In this document: in pieces, positions 55,665 through 64,000 of the stretch | Layout: each line of letters opens with the position of its first letter | Position numbering within the stretch: position 1 is the stretch's first letter | Assembly: GCA_000442125.1 (NCBI GenBank) | Contig: KE546981.1 | Location: forward strand, 248,001-312,000 | DNA: 64,000 bases | Reading direction: 5' to 3' | Source of the DNA: Opeltia flavorubescens | Lineage: Eukaryota; Ascomycota; Lecanoromycetes; Teloschistales; Teloschistaceae | Notes under the pieces: generated by a model | The model's input: the letters and a program-made list of their open reading frames with translations, nothing else | Told to the model about the DNA's origin: nothing | Databases searched by the model: none | Translations under genes and position numbers: made by a program

Positions 55665-57054
55665 TTAAGCCTCCAAAAGCGCCTTGACAAATTTCGGTCG
55701 TCCCATCTCCAACACCCTGCCTGCGACGAGCGACCCAACCTTCTCCTCAAGTCTCTCCCTTTGCTTCGCCCCGTCTCCATTTTGTAGCCCATTCACCGTA
55801 CCTATTGTGTCGTCTTCCAAGGTCTGCAAAGCGCCTACTAATGCTGTCAACACCGCCTCTGCTTCCGGCTTCTTCAGAGACCCATCGTCTTCCAATGGCT
55901 CCCGGATGACGCTTTCGTATTCTTTCACATTGGGCAAGATGAGAGCCCGCACCACTTCTGTACCACCAATCGCTTGGAGACCGATGATGCCACCGTAGCT
56001 CGAACCAAGTGGTTTGGTAGGATCAAGGAAATGTTTGAGACAAGTTCGTGCAAGTCGTGGTTTCAGCGTATGGGAAGATTTAGCAAACTTCTTACAGATC
56101 GACGCGAGTAGTGCTGCAGCGATGTTGCGGACAGGGTAATGTGCCAAGGGATCTGTTGACGAGCCAAGATGACGGCCAACGAGGCATGTGAGTACGGGTG
56201 GAACAATGGAGCCGATATAGGGATCGATGTAGAGATGCTTATTGTCAAGCAGAGCAGACGTAAGATGCATAGTTTGGGTGAGAACAAATAGATCCTTCAG
56301 ATTATGGGTGACCTTCTCCGTGATGAAGTTCACCAGATAGGGGACCAATTGGTGAAGTCCAGGGTCAGTACGGAGGCTCGCCAAAGCTGCGACACGATAC
56401 TCATCGTTGTTCTCATCAAGGATGGCGCTGCAGACGTTTGCGAAGTAGAGCTGAAGTTCTTTGGAGAGCACATGCTTGACTAGAGGCTTGACAGTGATAT
56501 TGTCGGAGCCACTGATAGCGGCGAGATTCGGATTGGCGCCAGGGCCCTTGGGAACCAGCTCTTGGCTCCGTGAGTCCGCCAGTGTTGGATTCTGAGGTAT
56601 GGAGGGTTGGACCCCTTCAACGGCAAGCCAGTGAGCTACTAAGATGTCAGTGGGTGACAGCGGAGTGTAAGCTGTGGGACAAACCAGTCATGGAGATCTC
56701 CCTGGGGACTTTGGGTAAAGGAGCATTGATCAATTTCTCAAAGTCGACCTCCTCATCCTCCACGTAGAATAATGGTTGTCCTGGGCCAATTGAAGCTTCG
56801 CCGAATCTCAGAGGCCGAGTCGACTCGTACCCATAGAGTGGCTCGATGTCAAGTACCCTTAACGCTTGTGAAATATCCTGCGTAGTCAGTGTCATCCGTC
56901 GACTGTGTCGCATGAATTTGAGAGCTTCCTCCAAGACCTGGGACAATCTGTACTCAATGTCCGATGACAGTGCCTGCAAGACCTCATCGTTGAGTGAGGT
57001 GATGCCAATCGATTCAGCCACATCTTTGATATTATCAGGATTCCAAACGGACAT
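55665..57054 (-). CDS. TAF6: TFIID/SAGA subunit TAF6
   Basis: Exons 57054-56685 and 56635-55665 (446 aa); a 49-nt intron joins ISMT to [11 protein letters not shown]. Start [17 protein letters not shown] is the usual fungal TAF6 N-terminus. Histone fold about 1-75 ([26 protein letters not shown]). The C-terminal TAF6C HEAT domain follows, with [30 protein letters not shown] and [18 protein letters not shown]6 pairs with TAF9 in TFIID and, in fungi, SAGA. Confidence 0.93.
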
Positions 57055-57686
57055 GGTGTCGCTGTAGTTGAAGACCTGAAGGAATGGATCGCCGTTGGCT
57101 GTATGAAAGACTTGAAGGTGCCGACCAATCAATCTTCCCCGGTCATGATGAGTACTGGCTGGACTCGATACTCTCTCTGAAAATTGAGAGGCGTGAGAGG
57201 GTGATCATCGGCTGCTCAATGATTTCAAAGTCCTTGCTGTGTTTGATGAAGTTAAGATCTTGAAGATCTACAACTCTCAATTCGCGATTATTTGGGGCCG
57301 CGTTAAGCGCAGAGACGCGTGCTACAATGACTACACTTGCTCACTTGCACGGATTCATAAAGATAATCCATCCAAAGGAGGAATGACTGGATATCATGCT
57401 GAATTGCCTCTAACAAATCTTCAGCCTAATCCTATCCCTGTTGTCCTCGACCTTTTACGTAAAGCGACAAAAAGCATTGTGACGAAGATAATTTGTGGCT
57501 CGTTCCCACCCGTTTTTCTTTATGAAAACCAAATGGCAATCTAAGGCCACCATTAAGCCCCCAGACAGACCCAACTAGTATCTCGATGTAGCAACTTTTG
57601 TGAAGATGATGTGAGCTGAGCACAGCGTACGTTCCATTGCCTCTTGTAGCATGCGTCGTGTAGTCAAGGAAGGCACATCTCGTTCT
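57055..57686. other. Intergenic, 632 nt
   Basis: Promoter of TAF6 and 3' flank of the pseudogene. The plus-strand ORF at 57239-57544 has no support. Confidence 0.4.
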
Positions 57687-58481
57687 CTAAGTCTTCTTCC
57701 TTGTCCACGCTCGATTACTACCACTGTAGCCATCTAGCTGATTGTCCATATCGGTGTCTACTTCCTCGTCAACGTTGGGGTCGGTGACGTCTTCACCGGT
57801 CAAAGCCTCGTCGAAATTGTGCAGTTGTCTTCGTACCAATTCATCATCTGTGACGAGCTCCATGGCCTTCTTTGAGTCAGAGGATGGTCATGCTGCAGTA
57901 GTATTCACATCATTGCCCATATACAAGAGGATTTTCCACATATTGACGTTCTCGGCCGGCTTCCCTTCGTCCTCATATACAGACAATGTTGAGTCTCAAG
58001 AATAGGGGTGAATCTCGCCATTGGGATCGAGTATGAACCTAGATCCGTTCTGATGATTATTTCCCGATATCTATCGTTGTTGTCCAGCGTTGAAGACCTC
58101 ATTGATAAAATTTGTCATGCTTTCAGATATCCGCTAGCCTTCAGGATAGTCGGCCTGATCCGGGATTGAGTAACATTGAGGAACCTCTATATTGCATTCA
58201 AACGACTTCCTGGTCCGACACCAGTCCAACTCGCTATACGGCCAGGGGAGGATCAATGGATGGTACATTCCAATGGTTCCGTCTGATTTCTTAAAAAAGT
58301 AGCACCCAGCATTCCCCAAATTGTCTAGACTGAACTCCCGAGAGAAATTCTCTGCCAAGATTATTTGGGTAGTTTGAATCTCCATAATCTTGTCGCTACT
58401 GCACGGATTACGTGTGCTGGAGTTGTATATTTGCACAGCTATCCTGCGGTTTCTATCTGGGCTTTGGTATTGAGCGGCCAA
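57687..58481 (-). pseudogene. Eroded orphan gene with four in-frame stops
   Basis: One minus-strand frame stays protein-like for 265 codons, but is broken by TAG at 58136-58134, TAG at 58073-58071, TGA at 57998-57996 and TGA at 57890-57888, before the final TAG ending at 57687. Between stops the sequence looks coding: NLGNAGCYFFKKSDGTIGMY, DQADYPEG, NMWKILLYMGNDVN, ELVTDDELVRRQLHNFDEAL, then an acidic tail. No intron of normal size removes the stops; the best candidate, over the last one, would be only 39 nt. Upstream, the frame meets TAA at 58484-58482, so more may be lost. Family unknown. Confidence 0.6.
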
Positions 58482-58715
58482 TTACGTTCGATATCTACTT
58501 ACACCGTGCTCCCCAACGACCCAATATTAGTGCAAAATCTCCCTTTCGACCGATTATATCAAACCTACGATGCGCATTCCTCTCTGCCTCCATGCATATA
58601 GCTTGGGAAGCAATGAGGAACCCCCTTTGGGGGCCCCCGGGAGTAAGACCATCCTCCCTAAGTGGCTCATGATGTCGCAATACATTCCATCCACATTGTA
58701 TTGATTAATCATCAA

Positions 58716-60467
58716 TTACAACGCTTCCGGCCTCAATTCAAGGGCCCATCTTGGGTCCGATGAATCGATCTCATATGCCCCTGGATCCTCGTCTATGAAT
58801 TCGACGCGAATGCAGAGATGCCCATCGTGGCAGTTTCCACAAGCATGTTTACCGGCTTTGTCCTGACCCCAATCCGCGACCTTATGGCCGGTGAGGGTTC
58901 TCAGGCAAGTCGGACGCTTGGACGGCTTAGCACAAGCGTCAAGCACGCTCGGGGATTGATCTTTCTCATCCTGCTTCTCGCAATATGATTCAAGATACCC
59001 GTAGAGCGTCTTGATCTGAGCCTTTGACCATTGCCCTTCTACCAGTCTGATTTGATTCCAGACTGGTGCGACATTGGGATGCATCTTGATGCCCTCGGGA
59101 ACAGCCGGGGAGGATTCCTCCACCTGCCCACTCGGAGCCTTCAAGGCCTGAGCCTTCGACTTTGACGGTGAAGAACGTCGAGTGGTTGATCCGGACCCCG
59201 TCTGAACCGGCGGGAGTCGCGTTCTGGGACTTGAGAGGTCGAGAACACCTGCTGGAGAAGCAGCTGCAGGTTTATCTCTACCCAAAGGACTTCTCTGCAA
59301 AGATCCTCGTCTTCTACCGGTTGGGCTCACGGCTTCACTAGATTCGCTCCCGGACTCATCGACTGGGTGCGCGGACTTACGACGCTTCGAAGACCCTCGT
59401 CTCGGGCTTCGAGTCAGCATAGGGTCTGACGGACGCTTGTGCTGACCAGACTGAGAAACCGATCTCTCTGGTGACGTTGTCACATGTTCCAGAGCTTTGA
59501 CAATTCGCTCATTGGCAGCGCTGCTGCTCGCGAAAAGATCAGCGATATGTTTTGTCTGCGTTTCAATGATACCTTCTTGCTTTGCAAGCTGTACGGTATA
59601 TTGTGCCACTTGAGCTTTCAACGCAGCAATCTCCTCATCCTTTGCAGCAATGGCCTCATGTTCATGAGTCTTCGATACTCCCTGGGCCACGTTCTGGTCA
59701 CGTTGCTCGGCGAATTCGGCTCTTGTCTCTGAGAGGTCTGCTTCGAGGACCTTGGCTCTTTCTACCTGAGCTGCGTTTTGATTACGCTGCTCAAGCAGAG
59801 TTTCTTCGAGCGCAGTCACCTTCTCTTCGGCAGCCGTCTTCTTGTCTTCTGCGAGGAGCATCTGACGCTCCATATCATTTTGCATGGCATCTAATTGCTC
59901 AAGGCGCTTTTGCAGCTTTTGAGGCAATTGCCAGCTATCAACACGAGCCATGATCTCGCCTTGAATTCGGCGCTCAAACTGCTCGAAGTTGTTCCCAAGG
60001 TCATCCTTCAGACCAGTGATGCCCTTTTGAAGGATCTCATGAACCTTCGGGTCATCGACGAGCAGAGGTATGACTCTTGGGTTCTGTGCAAACATCAATC
60101 TGATTTGCTCGGCTTGAATGAGCATGAAATCGCGGTCATCTTGGTCTTTGCATTCGAACTCGCCGATCTGCATTTCATACGACGTTGTGAGCTGGACAAA
60201 GTCCTTCCTTTGATCCATGGTCATCTTCAGCTCCGTTTCAGTGGCCCTGAGCTCTTCATGGCCAGCTTTGATCTGTTCTCTATGCAGCTTGTACTTGGAA
60301 GCTGCATCATCAAGTAGAGTACTAATATCTTGATTCGTATCATCAAGTCCAGTCTCTTTCATTATCGCCTGAACGTCTCGATAGTTTCCCGAAGGAGTAA
60401 TATTCGAGCTATCAGTGGCGTCATCGATGAAGGCTTCGCTTTCTGCGGCACCTTTTGGTCGAGACAT
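58716..60467 (-). CDS. Orphan coiled-coil protein with Cys/His-rich C-terminus (583 aa)
   Basis: Single exon from the first ATG (MSRPKGAAESEAF). Residues about 40-330 are predominantly coiled coil (LHREQIKAGHEELRATETEL; EQRNQNAAQVERAKVLEADL). About 330-450 is Ser/Arg/Pro-rich and basic, with RRGSSKRRKS as a possible nuclear signal. The last 120 residues are ordered: VWNQIRLVEGQWSKAQIKTL, then CLRTLTGHKVADWGQ, then GKHACGNCHDGHLCIRVEF. The CxxCHxxHxC pattern could bind a metal. No known family recognised; likely lineage-specific. It sits between two eroded genes. Confidence 0.7.
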   Translation of the reverse strand: MSRPKGAAESEAFIDDATDSSNITPSGNYRDVQAIMKETGLDDTNQDISTLLDDAASKYKLHREQIKAGHEELRATETELKMTMDQRKDFVQLTTSYEMQIGEFECKDQDDRDFMLIQAEQIRLMFAQNPRVIPLLVDDPKVHEILQKGITGLKDDLGNNFEQFERRIQGEIMARVDSWQLPQKLQKRLEQLDAMQNDMERQMLLAEDKKTAAEEKVTALEETLLEQRNQNAAQVERAKVLEADLSETRAEFAEQRDQNVAQGVSKTHEHEAIAAKDEEIAALKAQVAQYTVQLAKQEGIIETQTKHIADLFASSSAANERIVKALEHVTTSPERSVSQSGQHKRPSDPMLTRSPRRGSSKRRKSAHPVDESGSESSEAVSPTGRRRGSLQRSPLGRDKPAAASPAGVLDLSSPRTRLPPVQTGSGSTTRRSSPSKSKAQALKAPSGQVEESSPAVPEGIKMHPNVAPVWNQIRLVEGQWSKAQIKTLYGYLESYCEKQDEKDQSPSVLDACAKPSKRPTCLRTLTGHKVADWGQDKAGKHACGNCHDGHLCIRVEFIDEDPGAYEIDSSDPRWALELRPEAL

Positions 60468-61554
60468 GCTTGGGCACACAGAAAATGCAGAGACGCTCTC
60501 TAGTTCGAGAGTTGAGCTCTTGCAAAAACTATGAAGATGCTTAATGGCTCTCTAATCGAGAGTTGAGCTCTTGCCAAGGTACAGTTTGCGCGCGCGACTA
60601 ATTTCAATTCAATTGAGTCGGGTATCAACTACAACTTATGCCTGACAATGATTACTTGATAGCTAATCGCTTAAAAAGTAAGTGTCTTGCGAGCAGAGTA
60701 GGTATGCGCAAGGAAGAGGAAAAAAGCAAACAGTAAGAGAGAAAGATAAATGCACGCTCCACGCTATACTAGTGCTTTTTCTTTGTTTGCGTTTCACCCT
60801 TGCTAGACTGTTTACTAATTTGAGAAACGTGTTGAGTGATAAGCAGTGTGACTTTGGTTATATCAGGACAGCGTACAGTGTCGAGTCTACGAAGATTTCC
60901 TTATAATTATACAGTGGAGTGGTAGTTTAGGAACCACGCAAGGAACACTATAGAAGATTTCAGGGGTCTCAGCAGGCTGATTATAGAAAGAATTAAATAC
61001 TTATCTCCTATATAAATGGGAATATAATCAAGACTTTCTATACCGGCTACTCCATCAGTCTCCCAGTATACTATTCACTTGTCTCGGTTCAGGGCTTATA
61101 ATGTAGCTTTCCCCCGTTCTCTATAATATTTATGGTACTCGCCTTCTAGATATTTGGAAATGATCACACGTTTAGTGTCCCAACAGTTCATCTCAATTGC
61201 AATCTCCTTATCTCTTTGTTGTGTTAGCTTGTTCCACGATGGCTAGCTTCGTCCTAATCCACGACACTATGACAATTAGTCCGGCGCCGAGAGCATATAG
61301 AATCCATCAAACCTCACTTCGCAGACTTTCTTTCTCTCCTCGCTTTGCGTCCACATGCACATTTCGACCATAGAATTGTAGCAACTTGATAACCGCTCTG
61401 TAGGAGTGTAGACTATCAGACCAAAGCATTCGTGTCCGATAGGAAACAACCGAACTAGGTTGATTTCAGAGGATACGGTAGTGAAAGCTCATTTGGAAGG
61501 ATCACGTTGCTTGCTGAAGAAGCCTGCTCGTATTTCCTCATTACGCATCTCAAA
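60468..61554. other. Gene-free, AT-richer interval, 1.1 kb
   Basis: Divergent region between the 583-aa gene and the next ORF. It holds the 28/29-nt repeats described separately and a 9-bp inverted repeat (TATAGAAAG 60982-60990, CTTTCTATA 61034-61042). No gene. Confidence 0.5.
60495..60574. repeat. Two direct repeats 28 nt upstream of the 583-aa gene
   Basis: Copies at 60495-60523 and 60547-60574 share GCTCTCTA then CGAGAGTTGAGCTCTTGC, offset by 52 nt, differing by one indel and one base. Each contains an internal CTCT/AGAG dyad. The nearer copy is 28 nt before the ATG at 60467, so they lie in its leader or core promoter. Confidence 0.8.
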
Positions 61555-63384
61555 ATGGTCAAGACGACGATACCGTCGTCGAGTCAGATCACGGGTACAA
61601 GCTATGAAAGTCAAGGATCGTCGCAGCAGCGGCAGGAATTGACTGGAAGCCAATACCCTACGGTAGCAAATCAGGCGTTCATCGATCTATTGCCAAGGCC
61701 AGAAGATGACCCTTACCTTGCGCCGGGTCACGTATCTATCCTTGATATCGACGTACCGCAATTAGTGGTACAGAAGAGTCAGGAAGATCCCGTGGCTGGA
61801 GATCCAGCGAATTCGTTTCGCACGCACAGGCAAAGGCTCTTGTTCAACACGTTCAAGACGACAGGACGAGAAGGCTTAGCCCAATGTCTATACCATGAGA
61901 GTGAGGCTATGTGGCAGAGAGCTACTAGCGGTAACACCTCATCGACTTCATGGAAAACCATAATAGACGATCGCGACAACGGGAGATACTACGTTGTTAT
62001 TTATCTGATGATGCTGCCTGATTGTATCATCGAGGCATTGATCAAAGGAAACTTAGCGTACGAGCTAAGGTACAATCCTGAGGTCGAGAAATTCTGGGTA
62101 CACATGAGATCGCAAAGCATTCCAGGGATTTACCTGAACATCATTGCGCATGATGAGTACCTGCTACTGAGTAAAGATCCAGAAAAGGGCAAGTGGCTAT
62201 CGACGACTGAAGTCAAAAAGCTGCTCCAATCCTATACCGCATATATCGATGACACCGACGCGGCTGCTAATGACGCTGTCGACCGTCAATTCGGTGGCCA
62301 AGCTGGCTCTAGAAGCTGGGCCAAGAACGATAGACAAAAGCGGATAGGCAAGGGATGGATCGAGAAGATCAGGTCACAGTATGTCGCGAATGTTCCTCCT
62401 TCAGAGTTGGATAAGCGTCATACCTGTGCACCTTCCGAAGTCGGATGGTCAAAGGACGTTAAGAAACGGATGCCACAGCATACCGATAACGCCAGTACCA
62501 CCTATATATTCGGCTTCAACAACGCTCTGACGTGTCTGCTTGCGACAAGCAGTGGCACCAGCTTCCTTCTACAGTTCAATCTTGTGCTCTTCCCCGTCTG
62601 GAAATGGGACAGGGAATTTACCAGCGTCGGGGAGATCCTCGGGTCGCTGCTCTGTGGATCGTACTGGTACATGGGCGGTTACAACTGCACCTGGGCCGGC
62701 ATGTTCGACATCAACCTTGCTGCCGATGGCCACGCATGGGATCGCGCAAAGTTTGCCATGGAACTCCGGCTCAAGTATTGCCAAATGACTGATAGTATGC
62801 GGCATCAGCGTTCAATCTTGAGGATCGGATAGCTGCGTATCGAACAGAAGATGCTGCACGCGAAGAATCCAGCGAGCTGAAAGAGCGACTTTCCGAGCTC
62901 AGGAACGCTCTCAAGAGGGAGAAGCAAGGCCGTGACAAGGACAAGGAAAAATGAATGAAATTTGCTACGCAATTACCAAGCTCGTGACCTTCGAGCGGAC
63001 CTGCTGCTGAACACTGAATCTTCATAGACAAGGGGAGTCCAGCGTGCGAGAGATTCGGCCGAGCGTATCAGACAAGAGTATGATCGCCGGACGAGGATCC
63101 TCATGAAGGGAAGTAGGTCACCATCTCCATCAACGGATATCCAAAGACATCCGTTGACTGATCAAGAGCTTGCTGCAGTAGAGCAGCAACTCGAAAGGTA
63201 GCAAAGAGTTTTTGAGGCGAGGTTTGAAAAGTCCTTGCTAGACTCTGAGTCTGCTGCTTCCTCTGCCGAGATACCTGAATAGCTGCGAGAAGCTGATATA
63301 TCCATACGAATACGGCAGATGCGAAGAAGAGGATTCCGAACCCCATTGGAGATTTGCTACACGCAAGACTTCAGAGGGGATTGA
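61555..63384 (+). pseudogene. Orphan gene, intact 5' part and eroded 3' part
   Basis: The 5' ORF 61555-62832 (425 aa) has protein-like blocks: PTVANQAFIDLLPRPEDDPY, YYVVIYLMMLPDCIIEALI, GYNCTWAGMFDINLAADGHAW. After residue 410 the sequence shifts frame: coiled-coil coding continues in another frame at about 62808-62951 (EESSELKERLSELRNALKRE). It then continues in the original frame at about 63040-63384 (RDSAERIRQEYDRRTRIL), with TAG stops at 63199 and 63280 where Gln fits. No intron I can find links the parts cleanly. Either the gene is broken or a shorter protein remains functional. Family unrecognised. Confidence 0.5.
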
Positions 63385-64000
63385 TTTATACAATTGTATC
63401 GATGTATCGAGGCATAAAAGTGAAGTTTGATGAAACAGGGAAAGTGTATAACCAAGACGGGAACACTGACAGCAAGGAACGCAAGAGAAGTTCCAGATGG
63501 TTTCTCTACTCCTCTTATACACAGAAGTTCTGGAGAGCAAGTTGTCAATCTATAAGTTACCGAGCTCCATTAACGTGAGGTCTGAAATTATAAGATTGAG
63601 AATCAACAACCCATTACTGAACTTGATATATCAAAGTTGTTGATTTTTTTCACTACAGAAGGTGTGGTCGAGCCGTCACGGCTCCGCTAGTCAGGCTTAG
63701 TCTTTCCATAGGTCCTCCGTTCAACCCCGAGGGTCGTTGGTTTGATTTCCCTTTCTTGTCGGTCCATAATTGTTGAGCTGCACTGGATGGGGGGTCCTCC
63801 TGGTAGTTTGTCTGGGTACTCACCGTGACTATATAGAAGAGCGAGACAATTCCCCACATAGTGGGCGGTTGAGAACCTCCGATTTAGGTGGACTGCCAGC
63901 CGTGAGAAGTCCGCATCGACTATATTAGCGAAATTGAGTGTCAGGCTATCGGCTTGGATCCTTTCTACCTTTTTTTTATTCCACTGAATAAATTTCGACT
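63385..64000. other. Right-edge non-coding sequence
   Basis: No gene. A perfect 10-bp inverted repeat (AATCAACAAC 63601-63610, GTTGTTGATT 63636-63645) and a stretch from about 63769 with TATATAG near 63830 that might be part of a repeat element cut by the window edge. Confidence 0.35.

Noticed and set aside
57239-57544. 101-aa plus-strand ORF upstream of TAF6
   Set aside because: No domain, no promoter or splice context, and unremarkable composition.
63661-63780. Group I intron or rDNA fragment
   Set aside because: Some GC-rich pairing, but no conserved core sequences were found.

Overview
The window looks like nuclear chromosomal DNA of a filamentous ascomycete. Genes are dense, mostly 1-4 exons, with short GT-AG introns (about 45-140 nt) carrying fungal CTRAY-type branch points (GCTAAC, ACTAAC, CTGAC). 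Several products are fungus-specific: Rtt109, Ugo1, a WSC-domain peroxidase, a filamentous-type ceramide glucosyltransferase and a Cut12-like spindle protein. I favour Leotiomycetes from overall gene character, but that is inference. Most genes are split, so coordinates are start-to-stop spans and splice sites are given in the evidence. No tRNA, rRNA or CRISPR was found. One 35-base N gap lies inside an intron.

Left part (1-40 kb): mainly conserved housekeeping genes, many in head-to-head pairs. In order: a 3' gene fragment, Glc8/inhibitor-2, a four-helix membrane protein, an AMP-binding-like pseudoenzyme, mitoribosomal bL19m, a mitochondrial helical protein, a PhoD-like phosphatase, a DUF952 protein, two orphans, a secreted protein, a peroxidase with two WSC domains, TAF11, COG2, mitoribosomal uL1m, exopolyphosphatase, a Sulfotransfer_4 protein, a Ca3427-type binding-fold protein, an O-methyltransferase, SRP54, Rrp15, Ugo1, mitochondrial ferredoxin, cytosolic GluRS and ceramide glucosyltransferase. 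Mitochondrial functions recur (bL19m, uL1m, Ugo1, ferredoxin, the helical protein), and two divergent pairs join mitochondrial genes across intervals of under 180 bp.

Middle (40-48.3 kb): a sparse accessory stretch of small orphan genes. Two are diverged paralogs of each other (40436-40852 minus and 43843-44295 plus) with the same proline tract, R-x-Y-D motif and a phase-0 intron at the same place. A 261-aa orphan lies between them, and a 73-aa gene with a good TATA box lies at 48.0 kb. About 3.7 kb (44.3-48.0 kb) has no gene I can support.

Right part (48.9-57 kb): a fungal protein with a C-terminal membrane helix, a Cut12-like coiled-coil protein, Rtt109 and TAF6. With TAF11, two histone-fold TFIID subunits lie in the window.

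Right end (57-64 kb): an orphan region. It holds an intact coiled-coil protein with a Cys/His-rich C-terminus, flanked by two eroded genes whose in-frame stops mostly look like CAG to TAG or CGA/TGG to TGA changes, as RIP-like C-to-T mutation would give. Direct and inverted repeats accompany them. This lineage-specific, partly inactivated region and the paralog pair at 40-44 kb are the most novel content.
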